Source: Paenibacillus amylolyticus (GTDB lineage Bacteria > Bacillota > Bacilli > Paenibacillales > Paenibacillaceae). From it: a DNA stretch of 64,000 nt. Below the pieces are notes generated by a model, which saw only the letters and a list, made by a program, of their open reading frames with translations, ran no database searches and was not told where the DNA came from. Below are positions 54,856 to 63,097 of the stretch, piece after piece. How positions within the stretch are numbered: position 1 is the first letter of the stretch; each line of letters begins with the position of its first letter. The position numbers and the translations under genes are program-made. The stretch is taken from NCBI RefSeq assembly GCF_001570725.1, contig NZ_BCNV01000003.1:1-64000 (forward strand), in the 5' to 3' direction.

Positions 54856-55815
54856 ATGATTCGTACACTCGCTATTACACGAGAGCATCAAGTCTCCGTT
54901 AACGTACCACTTACACAGTTGGATTTGAACGATTACGCCTGGGTATGGGCCGATTTTAACCAGCCAACGGAAGAGGAAAGCCGTTTGCTGGATACATATT
55001 TTCATTTTCACCCCTTAGCTATAGAGGACTGTCTGCATGTGTTGCAGCGGCCGAAGCTCGATTATTATGATAATTTGCAGTTTCTTGTACTGCATGCACT
55101 TAATCCATCCACTTTGGAAGCCGAGGAGGTGGACTTGTTTCTCGGAGCGAACTTCCTTGTTTCCTTCCATCATGGTGTGTTGGAGGAAGTGGATGAAGCG
55201 TGGGAACGCTTGTTGCACCATGCACATGAACGAACCATCTGGGCGAGAGGTCCGGTGGCAGCAGCGTATACGGTGATGGACAAGCTAGTCGATCATTATT
55301 TCCCGTCTCTATTTGCCATTGAGGATGAACTGGCTGAACTGGAGAACCGGGGTGGACAAGAGTCGGTTGAAGACTTGATGAACCAGGTGTTTGATCTGCG
55401 GACTCGATTGCTGAAGCTTAGAAGAACCGTAGTACCGATGCGGGATCTGCTCTATCGGGTGGTGAACTCCCAGCATGTGCAGCGAACAGGTGAACATACG
55501 GCTTATTTTACCGATATCTATGACCATTTATTGAAGCTGACAGACATGATCGAAGCCGATCGGGAGATGACCGCTGACCTGCGCGACAGTTATATTTCCC
55601 TGAACTCGAACCGGATGAATCAGATCATGAAGACACTCACGGTGATTACGACCGTATTTATGCCGCTCACACTGATTGCGGGTATATATGGCATGAACTT
55701 TGCCTATATGCCTGAGCTTCAATGGAAGTTTGGGTATGGTGCGGTGCTTCTGTTAATGTTTGTGCTTGGCGGGAGTATGGTGGCTTGGTTTGTGAAGCGG
55801 GGATGGTTTAAGTAG
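54856..55815 (+). CDS. corA: CorA-family magnesium/cobalt transporter
   Basis: The protein is 319 aa. A large cytoplasmic N-terminal domain leads to two C-terminal membrane helices (about 260-280 and 292-312). The selectivity motif GMN is present in YGMNFAYMPE. It should form a pentameric Mg2+ channel in the membrane. The ribosome site is weak (AAGGACG). No M-box or other Mg riboswitch is seen upstream; the DnaA-box-like cluster occupies that region. Confidence 0.93.
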   Translation: MIRTLAITREHQVSVNVPLTQLDLNDYAWVWADFNQPTEEESRLLDTYFHFHPLAIEDCLHVLQRPKLDYYDNLQFLVLHALNPSTLEAEEVDLFLGANFLVSFHHGVLEEVDEAWERLLHHAHERTIWARGPVAAAYTVMDKLVDHYFPSLFAIEDELAELENRGGQESVEDLMNQVFDLRTRLLKLRRTVVPMRDLLYRVVNSQHVQRTGEHTAYFTDIYDHLLKLTDMIEADREMTADLRDSYISLNSNRMNQIMKTLTVITTVFMPLTLIAGIYGMNFAYMPELQWKFGYGAVLLLMFVLGGSMVAWFVKRGWFK

Positions 55816-55933
55816 AAATGTTATACCTTACTGCTCCGTATACAGTTCCACCCTTTCGGTGATAAGCGCAAGCTATTGCGAGCAGATCATCAGAAGAAGA
55901 TTGCATAGCTGAAGCAACGTTTGTTACATATAA

Positions 55934-56002
55934 AAAGGCCACTGGACAAGGATCTCGAGCAGGATTAACTGTCGGGAGATGATGCTTGCCAGGTGGCCTT
56001 TC
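55934..56002. terminator. terminator between corA and the AlkC-like gene
   Basis: AAAGGCCAC(CTGG) pairs with the distal CCAGGTGGCCTTT across a long loop, with T residues after. It lies between two convergent genes. Confidence 0.75.
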
Positions 56003-56096
56003 TGATTCTTCTATAGAAGTTTTGAAAATAAATGTATCCACATGTGAATAACTATTCCGCAGCAATAAGCTGTGTATAACTTACGATGTCTTCCTG

Positions 56097-57185
56097 TTAC
56101 TCCATTTCAAGGACAAAAGAAGTCGTTGCTGCCGCTTTACCATTCACAACAATTGTTAGCGTATGCAGACCGGCATAATATTTTCTCGTTGTGATGACTT
56201 TGAAAGATTGTTTGGTGGCTACCTTGGTTCTTCCTGTCGGGTACATTTTATCGGAGCATTTGAATCGTTTGGGAGCCTGCTTGCCGTTCGCCTTCATGTA
56301 GCCCATCTCATATTCAATTCTCAGCATCTGAGACTCGCCACTCTCATTGACCACATCAAATGAAAAATGAAGATCCTCGCCAATAGCGACTGTATCGTGG
56401 GCAAGCTGAAGTTGCTCAATGTGAATCGCATCCTGCTCGTTGTAACCAAAAAGGCTTAGCGCTTTGCGATGTCCTTTCTTCAGTAATGATCTGCTGGCAT
56501 GCCGGACAATCCAGTCCGTGTGCGTATGTTGTCCGTACCAGGTCGTGGCTAGATCCATCACCAGTTCAGGGTGGTCTTTGGAGATGTCATTCAGATGATT
56601 GGCCACACTTTTCCGGACATAGAGGGACTCGTCCGCTTTTAACGCGTGAAGAATTGGCAGTACAGGTGTTGGATCGGTGATGAATCCCTGGAGTTTAGCT
56701 CCCCATGGCAAACGGGGCCGACTACCTTCACTGGCAAGTCTGCGAATATGCTCGTTGTTGCTATCTGCCCACGCCATCATATGTTTCATGGTTTGGATCG
56801 GATAACGATCAATAAACGGGCGTACCGCGAACTCGGAGCTGGAATAAGGTGTGAAGACGGTCAGATATTTCATGGATAGCTCGTAATCTTCTGGGTCCAG
56901 TCCGTTCACTTCGATAAAATCCGGTACAAACAGATATTCAACGCCTCTCATATGGGGGGCAGCTTGTTCGATGATATGTAATGATTCTTCATAATTATCG
57001 GGCAACACTTGGGTCAAGGCCAGTGTGATTCGACGAATCCGTGCTTTGAACTCCAACTGTTCCCAACCCTCAGCGAACACTAATTCATGAAATTGCTGGG
57101 TATCCAGCTTCGGGTAGAATTGACGCAACAATTCACCAGTCCGACCGATTAATGCGGGAGTGTATTTGTCTTTGAAAAGTTCCAT
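56097..57185 (-). CDS. DNA alkylation repair protein, AlkC-like (HEAT repeats plus Ig-like domain)
   Basis: The protein is 362 aa. The N-terminal 240 residues are helical HEAT-like repeats of the AlkD/AlkC glycosylase superfamily, with SEGSRPRLPWGAKL and VRKSVANHLNDISKDHPE as the diagnostic segments and WIVRHASRSLLKKG after. Residues about 260-360 form a beta-rich Ig-like domain, which is a feature of AlkC rather than AlkD. It is predicted to excise alkylated bases such as 3-methyladenine or 3-methylcytosine without base flipping. The ATG follows AAAGGAGGC. It is a single gene. Confidence 0.85.
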   Translation of the reverse strand: MELFKDKYTPALIGRTGELLRQFYPKLDTQQFHELVFAEGWEQLEFKARIRRITLALTQVLPDNYEESLHIIEQAAPHMRGVEYLFVPDFIEVNGLDPEDYELSMKYLTVFTPYSSSEFAVRPFIDRYPIQTMKHMMAWADSNNEHIRRLASEGSRPRLPWGAKLQGFITDPTPVLPILHALKADESLYVRKSVANHLNDISKDHPELVMDLATTWYGQHTHTDWIVRHASRSLLKKGHRKALSLFGYNEQDAIHIEQLQLAHDTVAIGEDLHFSFDVVNESGESQMLRIEYEMGYMKANGKQAPKRFKCSDKMYPTGRTKVATKQSFKVITTRKYYAGLHTLTIVVNGKAAATTSFVLEME

Positions 57186-57280
57186 GGTCCGCCTCCTTTA
57201 GTTACTATCCAGTATACCTCAAATGACAGGAATAAGAACATAAGTTCCTGAATTTTCTATGTATATTGAAGAAAAGAGTT

Positions 57281-57312
57281 AAGGCACCCACCTTCTATAA
57301 GGGGGTGCCTGG
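57281..57312 (-). terminator. terminator of the YqfQ-like gene
   Basis: AGGCACCC pairs with GGGTGCCT with inner CTT/AAG pairs. On the minus strand it is followed by TTAACTCTTTT. Confidence 0.7.
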
Positions 57313-57318
57313 ATGGGT

Positions 57319-57957
57319 TTAACCTTTGCGACTTTTGGGACGGCGCTTCGTGGAATTGGATTTGCGGCGGATTGGCGTCGTGTTGCGACGACGTGGGACA
57401 CTCGTTGGTTTGTTCTGGCGCTTGCGCTTACGTTTCCGGGGAGTCTTATATTCTTCATAGTCTGCATCAGCCGCGCTATCATTCGATTTTCCTTTTCCAA
57501 AAGGCAGAATGCCCATAACGAGCTTCATCATCGGAGCCATCTGCTGGATGCCGCCGACGACCTTCTGCATTTTGCCTATTCCACTCATGATTCCATCAAT
57601 CCCGCCGAAGCGGTCGATCATTCCTTTTAACTCACCAATGTTAGCTAACGAAAAACCGGAACCGCCTGTTGAAGCAGGCGCCTGTACCGGAGCTGGGGGG
57701 ACCACCTGGGCTCCACCTCCATAAAAGTTCCCGCCAGGGACACCTTGCCCATAGGGTACGATGGCTGATGCTTCGACTTCACCAAAGCCCGGGTAATGAG
57801 GCTCTACGCCAGGATACATCGGTTGGATCTGAGTTTCATTCAAAGACCGCGGAACCACACCGGGCGGCATATAGGCAGAAGTATGTGCCTGCCGATGAGC
57901 ATGAGAAGACGGACGCTGCCCTTGTGCTGGCTGGCGGTGATAATAATGCTGTGGCAT
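57319..57957 (-). CDS. YqfQ-like (VrrA-type) low-complexity protein
   Basis: The protein is 212 aa. The N-terminus is rich in His, Gln, Pro and Tyr; a Gly-rich patch follows; then a conserved helical segment ANIGELKGMIDRFGGIDGI (about 104-122) and an amphipathic part to about 150. The last 45 residues are very basic (Lys/Arg repeats) and could bind nucleic acid or wall polymer. The layout resembles YqfQ/VrrA proteins of Bacillus. The ATG at 57957 has AGAAGGAA somewhat far upstream. Confidence 0.75.
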   Translation of the reverse strand: MPQHYYHRQPAQGQRPSSHAHRQAHTSAYMPPGVVPRSLNETQIQPMYPGVEPHYPGFGEVEASAIVPYGQGVPGGNFYGGGAQVVPPAPVQAPASTGGSGFSLANIGELKGMIDRFGGIDGIMSGIGKMQKVVGGIQQMAPMMKLVMGILPFGKGKSNDSAADADYEEYKTPRKRKRKRQNKPTSVPRRRNTTPIRRKSNSTKRRPKSRKG

Positions 57958-58092
57958 GAACGATCACGTTCCTTCTATGTTGGATTTCGGAATTGCGTTC
58001 CATGAGTTACATGACAGATGAACATCATAGACCCTACTGGAACTCCCTTTTGCTATACTGTATGTCATTCGCGGAGAGACGGCGTAGGCGGG

Positions 58093-58111
58093 TATCCCGG
58101 AAAACGGGATA
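58093..58111. other. short hairpin in the yqfQ-yerC intergenic region
   Basis: TATCCCG-GAAAA-CGGGATA is a perfect 7-bp stem with no T-run. The rest of 57958-58348 shows no gene. Confidence 0.3.
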
Positions 58112-58348
58112 TTTGCGGATTTGGGCGCGTAGACATGCTGGGAGGTATCCATACAGGAAAATGCAGTTTAGACACAAAATTGTAACAATTAGGTTGATTG
58201 AATTCCTACATAAGTAATCGGAAATATACAGGTGAAAACTGGGATATAGCGCGATAATTTCGCTAGATGTGCGCGAGGGGAGGACAATAGTACCTTTTGT
58301 AAGCGGTAACATGTATTTTTATTCTGTAGTGCGTGAAATCGGTAACGC

Positions 58349-58377
58349 TTGAAATACCAACTCAGGGTGAGTACAAT
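58349..58377 (+). promoter_or_regulatory. promoter of the yerC operon
   Basis: TTGAAA, a 17-bp spacer and TACAAT, 36 bases before the yerC start. Confidence 0.65.
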
Positions 58378-58413
58378 GTAGGTACACAGTAACCGCTAGG
58401 GGATGATGATGAA

Positions 58414-58704
58414 ATGCAGCTGAAAAAGCTAAATGATAAAAGCATTGAACAACTATTTGAGGCTATTTTGACTCTAAAAGATATTGAAGAGTGTTATGTC
58501 TTCTTTGATGACCTCTGCACCGTAAACGAGATCCAATCCATGTCACAGCGACTTGAAGTGGCTCGTATGTTGGGCAAAGGCAATACGTATAACCAGATTG
58601 AAGCTGAGACGGGTGCGAGTACTGCTACGATTTCACGTGTCAAACGCTGCCTGAATTACGGCAATGATGGTTATAAAATGACGCTGGAACGCCTGGGACG
58701 CTAA
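58414..58704 (+). CDS. yerC: YerC/YecD-family TrpR-like DNA-binding protein
   Basis: The protein is 96 aa, all helical. The segment DLCTVNEIQSMSQRLEVARML and the helix-turn-helix GNTYNQIEAETGASTATISRVKRCL (about 65-89) are the TrpR-superfamily reader head. YerC proteins are regulators of unknown target, not tryptophan repressors. GGGGATGATG precedes the ATG. The stop is one base before the CbiX-like gene, so the two are an operon. Confidence 0.9.
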   Translation: MQLKKLNDKSIEQLFEAILTLKDIEECYVFFDDLCTVNEIQSMSQRLEVARMLGKGNTYNQIEAETGASTATISRVKRCLNYGNDGYKMTLERLGR

Positions 58705-58705
58705 C

Positions 58706-59479
58706 ATGAAGAAGCCGGGTGTACTCATCATCAGTCACGGTTCTCAGGAGCAGACCTGGGTGGAATCCGTCGATGACGCGATCTCCCGGTTAAATCTGCC
58801 CCGCCCGTTGCCAGTTGAAGCCGGATTTCTTGAATTGGTGGAAGGACGCCTGATCCAGGACGGTATCGACCGACTGGAAGCGCAAGGCGTAACCGATATG
58901 CTGGTTGTACCTTTATTCGTTTCATCTGGAAGTACACATGTGGATGAAATTGAATTTGCCATTGGTGCAAAGGAAGCACCTGAGCGGGAAACAGATCTGG
59001 AACCGTTCCAGGTCACAGCGCGGGTTCACTTTGGTTATCCAGTGGATAATGATCCGGATATTGCAGTGATGGTGTGGGACAAAGTCCGATCGCTCTCGCA
59101 GCAACCGGAGAAGGAAACGATTCTGCTGGTAGGGCACGGTAGTATTCATGATGGATTTCGCGAGCGTTGGGAAGCGGGAATTTCCTCTCTTGCACAGCGT
59201 GTACAGGAAGTTAGTGGCGTAGCCCATATGGATTATGCATTGTTGAATCCAGAGAGTGTGTACGACAAAGTGAAGTATTGGAGCGAAGAGCGGGGGAACC
59301 GAGTCATTGTGGCGCCGCTGTTTTTGAGTGCCGGTTACTTCACGAGGAACGTAATCCCGGACCGGCTGAAGGAACTGGATTATGTGTACAGCGGTGAGAC
59401 GCTGTTGCCACATCCATTGCTTGGGCAGTGGTTGGAGCGCCAGATCCAGATTTTGCTGGAAAGATGTAATGAGGTCTAA
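58706..59479 (+). CDS. CbiX/SirB-type ferrochelatase or cobaltochelatase, tandem-domain
   Basis: The 257-aa protein has two CbiX-like halves. Each opens with the metal-binding His motif: ISHGSQE (His near position 11) and VGHGSIHD (near 147). The matching strand motifs are VVPLFVSSGSTHVDEIEF and VAPLFLSAGYFTRNVIPD. It would insert Fe or Co into sirohydrochlorin for siroheme or cobalamin; which metal is not visible. It is cotranscribed with yerC, an unusual partner, and no other siroheme genes are near. Confidence 0.8.
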   Translation: MKKPGVLIISHGSQEQTWVESVDDAISRLNLPRPLPVEAGFLELVEGRLIQDGIDRLEAQGVTDMLVVPLFVSSGSTHVDEIEFAIGAKEAPERETDLEPFQVTARVHFGYPVDNDPDIAVMVWDKVRSLSQQPEKETILLVGHGSIHDGFRERWEAGISSLAQRVQEVSGVAHMDYALLNPESVYDKVKYWSEERGNRVIVAPLFLSAGYFTRNVIPDRLKELDYVYSGETLLPHPLLGQWLERQIQILLERCNEV

Positions 59480-59586
59480 GTTTCCTTCTTGAAGTGACCA
59501 CTCTGGCGCAGTTGTGTGAACGCATTGTTCCGGTAATGTTGTCAGTGGAATAGAATTCATTAGGTTCATTTTTGCATAAAACAATT

Positions 59587-59615
59587 AAACCACGTCCTTG
59601 GACGTGGTTTTTTTT
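59587..59615 (+). terminator. terminator after the CbiX-like gene
   Basis: AACCACGTCC-TT-GGACGTGGTT is followed by six T. Confidence 0.9.
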
Positions 59616-59708
59616 GTGATGATTGAAGTAATCGCAACCCTCGTTTATTCCTCGAATACGGCTCTGTCGATAACACATTTTTACGACAAGGATCGATAGT
59701 TTTCCCCT

Positions 59709-59724
59709 ATTCCTCGATTGGAAT
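59709..59724 (+). promoter_or_regulatory. candidate operator dyad before the RraA operon
   Basis: ATTCCTCGATTGGAAT has 5-bp inverted arms around six bases. A related ATTCCTCGAAT half lies at about 59647. It resembles, loosely, the cysteine regulator CymR pattern; this is a weak guess. Confidence 0.3.
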
Positions 59725-59742
59725 TATCTATATGCTAATGCA

Positions 59743-59772
59743 TTGACTGCCAAGGACAGGCAATGCTATCCT
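59743..59772 (+). promoter_or_regulatory. candidate promoter of the RraA operon
   Basis: TTGACT, an 18-bp spacer and TATCCT, about 80 bases before the RraA-like start. Confidence 0.45.
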
Positions 59773-59850
59773 CTTCATTAAGTTAAATTCATAGTATTCT
59801 TATGTGATTTATTATTTACCATTTTAGTAAGCGGGGAGAGAATTCATCTT

Positions 59851-60519
59851 ATGTTTCGCATTGAGCCAAGAGTACAGGGGGTTACCGATGAGCTGCTAGA
59901 GCTGTATTCGGATATTAGTCCATCAACAATCGGACATATGACTGATTTTGGTTTTCTAAATGGCTTGCAGCCACTGTTCCGTCCCATTCGATTGCTGGGC
60001 AATGCCGTCACTGTACGCATTCCTCACCTTGACGCATCGGCAATCCGTCACGCCTTTGAAATTGCCCAGCCGAACGACATTATCGTTGTGGATATGTCAG
60101 GCGATGACCAGCGGGCATGCTGGGGTGAATTTGTAACGTATGCAGCATTGGACAAAAAAATTGCCGGAGCGATTATATCTGGCTGTGTGACCGATGTTCG
60201 TCCGATTACAGAGCTACGATTTCCCATTTACTCCAAAGGCATTAGTGCACTAACCACTCGTTCATTGCAACTTGAGGGTGAGGTCAACACACCGGTGAGT
60301 GTCAGCGGCGTCAGTATTCAGCCTGGCGATCTGATCGTTGGTGATGATGATGGTGTCTTTGTCATTAATCCGCGCTATGCCAAGGAGATCGGGGTCATTG
60401 CCCAGGACAAGCAGCGTAAGGAAGAGCAACGCCGGCAGGAACTCGGGTATGGGAAGCTCCTTGCATCCCATTCCGCACATCACGAGGCAGCAGATCATGA
60501 AGGGGGAAGCACGAGATGA
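59851..60519 (+). CDS. RraA-like protein with an altered active-site motif
   Basis: The protein is 222 aa and has the RraA/HMG-aldolase fold: VTDELLELYSDISPSTIGHM at the start, IVVDMSGDDQRACWGEFVTYAAL, then AGAIISGCVTDVRPITELRFPIYSKG. The usual RD pair (G-x-VRD) that binds metal and substrate is here VTD, so the catalytic Arg is replaced by Thr. It is probably not an RNase E inhibitor (this lineage lacks RNase E); an aldolase-like or non-catalytic role is possible. The ATG follows GCGGGGAGAG. It overlaps the binding-protein gene by four bases and heads an ABC-transporter operon. Confidence 0.82.
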   Translation: MFRIEPRVQGVTDELLELYSDISPSTIGHMTDFGFLNGLQPLFRPIRLLGNAVTVRIPHLDASAIRHAFEIAQPNDIIVVDMSGDDQRACWGEFVTYAALDKKIAGAIISGCVTDVRPITELRFPIYSKGISALTTRSLQLEGEVNTPVSVSGVSIQPGDLIVGDDDGVFVINPRYAKEIGVIAQDKQRKEEQRRQELGYGKLLASHSAHHEAADHEGGSTR

Positions 60520-62099
60520 AAAAAAGACCTTTTATGCACAAGTTTGGCGGTATCCTGATTGCCTTATCACTGTTTGCCGTTGGCTGTGGCAACGGGGCCG
60601 ATTCGAACACGAATAGCAATTCATCTGCAAGCAATAGCAGTGGCTCAGCCGAGAACGCTTCGCTCAAGGGTCTGACCATTGCTCTAACAGGGGATGCCAT
60701 TGGCTTCGATCCCCAGAACTCCACCGATTCCATCTCCAGTTTAATTAGTTATCAGATCTATGACCGTCTGGTTACCTTCAATGACAAGCTTGAAATTGTC
60801 CCGCAGCTGGCCGAGAGCTGGACGACATCCGACGACGGCAAAACATGGACCTTCCAACTACGCCAAGATGTGACGTTTCAGGATGGAACCCCCTTTAATG
60901 CGGAGGCGGTAAAGACAAACTTTGATCGTCTGATCAATCCGGATAAGAAGCTTTCCCAATATGCAACGCTGGGGCAGTTCATTGAATCCGTCACCGCAAC
61001 GAGTGATTCCGAGGTTGTGTTTCAGCTGAAAGAGCCGCAAGGCGCATTTTTGAACAATATTGCAGTGACCTCCGGTAGTATCATTAGCCCCAAATCCATT
61101 CAGGAAAATGAAGAAGGTATTGCCAAAGAACCTGTAGGCACAGGTCCCTTCAAGCTCAAGAGCTGGAGTTCAGGTAATGAGGTTGTGCTTGAAGCCAATG
61201 AGCAATATTGGGGTGGCAAACCTGGTGTAAGTGGCATTACGTTCAAGACCGTAACTGAAAATGCTGCTCGTGTCATTATGCTTGAATCCGAGGAAGCTGA
61301 CATCATCGATAAAGTGCCAGCTACAGACATTGAACGCCTGTCCAATGATAGCAACTTTACGGTGAATACCCGTTCCACCAACCGTGTGGGGTATATCGGC
61401 ATTAACACGAAGCATGCACCATTTGATGATGTGAAGGTTCGCAATGCTCTTAATCTGGCGATCGACCGCGAAACGTTGGTCAAGAAACTGTATGAGGGAC
61501 GTGTTGAAGTTGCCACTTCGTTTATTTCTAAAAATTCCTTTGGTTATGCGGACGTAGGTGCCTACGCTTACGATGTGGAAGCCGCGAAGAAGCTCCTGCA
61601 AGAAGCAGGCGTTGCGGAAGGAACGCCACTGCGTATTATTCTCGCAGCCAATACAGTTCAGGATCGTCCTGCTGCTGAATTCGTACAGAACAGCCTTCAA
61701 CAGCTGGGATTCAAAGCAGAGCTACAGGTGCTTGAACTTGCCTCTTATCTCGATGCACTCAAAAATCCGGACAGCTATGATCTATTTGTCCGAGGCGCGT
61801 CATCCGTTACTGGTGACGGGGATGCTCTGCTTAGGGACAGTTTCCTCTCCACAAGCAAGTCCAATTACGCTTTTTACAATAATCCTAAGGTAGATGAACT
61901 CATTCTTGCAGGTGGTCAAGCGCTGGATAAGGAAGAACGCCAAACTGCGTACAATGAGGCTCTGCAACTGATTAAAGCGGATGCACCATGGATTCCACTG
62001 TACGAAGATAGTGTTCAAGTCGGTTATTCGAGCAAGGTTGAGGGCATTACATTCCTGCCTTCACTGTTATGGGATCTGCGTGGTGTGAAGTTCAAATAA
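60516..62099 (+). CDS. ABC transporter substrate-binding lipoprotein, peptide/nickel type (SBP_bac_5)
   Basis: The protein is 527 aa. A signal peptide with lipobox LFAVGCGNG (Cys near residue 24) is followed by a Ser/Asn-rich linker and then the family-5 solute-binding fold: VPQLAESWTTSDDGKTWTFQLR, VTFQDGTPFNAEAVKTNFDRL, and later VRNALNLAIDRETLV. The ligand is unknown; oligopeptide, glutathione-like or amide compounds are possible given the amidohydrolase next door. It is membrane-anchored and presumably delivers ligand to the downstream permease. Confidence 0.92.
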   Translation: MKKRPFMHKFGGILIALSLFAVGCGNGADSNTNSNSSASNSSGSAENASLKGLTIALTGDAIGFDPQNSTDSISSLISYQIYDRLVTFNDKLEIVPQLAESWTTSDDGKTWTFQLRQDVTFQDGTPFNAEAVKTNFDRLINPDKKLSQYATLGQFIESVTATSDSEVVFQLKEPQGAFLNNIAVTSGSIISPKSIQENEEGIAKEPVGTGPFKLKSWSSGNEVVLEANEQYWGGKPGVSGITFKTVTENAARVIMLESEEADIIDKVPATDIERLSNDSNFTVNTRSTNRVGYIGINTKHAPFDDVKVRNALNLAIDRETLVKKLYEGRVEVATSFISKNSFGYADVGAYAYDVEAAKKLLQEAGVAEGTPLRIILAANTVQDRPAAEFVQNSLQQLGFKAELQVLELASYLDALKNPDSYDLFVRGASSVTGDGDALLRDSFLSTSKSNYAFYNNPKVDELILAGGQALDKEERQTAYNEALQLIKADAPWIPLYEDSVQVGYSSKVEGITFLPSLLWDLRGVKFK

Positions 62100-62240
62100 G
62101 CTGAAGGGTGCCGTGCAGACGGCACTTTACCATATGTGAAGCAATGAATGAATGGGCGTATGAACGAAAGAAAGTACGAATCTAAGACTGAAGTGAAGAT
62201 GAGGTTTTGTAAAAAACAAATTAGGAGTGTGAGTACAGCA

Positions 62241-63050
62241 ATGACCTTTCAACTCGTTATGGCACAGTTCGGGTCGTCCAGTACTAAACAGGAGAACCTA
62301 GATAAAGCGGAAAAAGCACTAGAGGAAGCAACGCGTATTCATCACGCAGATATCGTTGTTTTCCCGGAAGCCTTCATGAGCTTCTACCAAATCGGCACGC
62401 CGCGGGAACAGAAGCTGGAAGATGCAGAGCCGCTCGATGGGCATTTCGCGACAACGATGCGCGCACTTGCCAAGCAATATGGTGTCTGGGTTGTATTCGG
62501 TACGCGGGAGACGACGGAGGATTCCGATGACGATCGGGTCTATAACACGGCTGTCATCATTGATTCCGATGGGGAGATTGTAAGCAGCTATCGCAAAACC
62601 CATCTATACGATGCTTTCGGTGCGAAGGAATCACGTGATATTAAACCGGGCACAGCATTGTTCGAGCCAATCGATACGCCTTTTGGCAAACTGGGATTGT
62701 TCGTATGTTATGAGCTGAGATTTCCGGAGATTGCTCGTTACCAAGCACTGCATGGTGCGGACATCATTCTGGTTCCATCCGGCTGGGTACGCGGACATGT
62801 CAAAGAGCAACATTGGGAAACACTCGTCACTGCACGAGCATTGGAAAATACCGCATATGTCGTTGCCGTGAACCAAATCAACGAGTTTTATATCGGGCAG
62901 AGCCTGATTGTTGACCCGATGGGGGTTGTCGTTGCACGTGGCGACGAGACGGAGACGTTAATTCCTTACCGCATTGACCTGGAGCGGGTTTGCGATGTTC
63001 GTGCCAAGCTCCCTTCCCATTTGCATAGACAAGCTCATTTGTACGGCTAA
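62241..63050 (+). CDS. nitrilase-superfamily carbon-nitrogen hydrolase
   Basis: The protein is 269 aa. The Glu-Lys-Cys triad is complete: Glu43 in VVFPEAFM, Lys119 in YRKTHLYDAFG and Cys156 in FVCYELRFPE. It cleaves an amide or nitrile C-N bond in the cytoplasm; the closest relatives are likely omega-amidase or deaminated-glutathione-amidase types, but the substrate is not fixed by sequence. ATG at 62241 with AGGAGTGTG upstream gives a normal N-terminus; the in-frame start at 62148 adds an unrelated basic tail. It sits between the binding protein and permease genes, which suggests that it processes the imported compound. Confidence 0.9.
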   Translation: MTFQLVMAQFGSSSTKQENLDKAEKALEEATRIHHADIVVFPEAFMSFYQIGTPREQKLEDAEPLDGHFATTMRALAKQYGVWVVFGTRETTEDSDDDRVYNTAVIIDSDGEIVSSYRKTHLYDAFGAKESRDIKPGTALFEPIDTPFGKLGLFVCYELRFPEIARYQALHGADIILVPSGWVRGHVKEQHWETLVTARALENTAYVVAVNQINEFYIGQSLIVDPMGVVVARGDETETLIPYRIDLERVCDVRAKLPSHLHRQAHLYG

Positions 63051-63097
63051 CCGTCAGGATGGCCTGAACCGGGCAATCAGCCAGGAAGGAGCACAAC

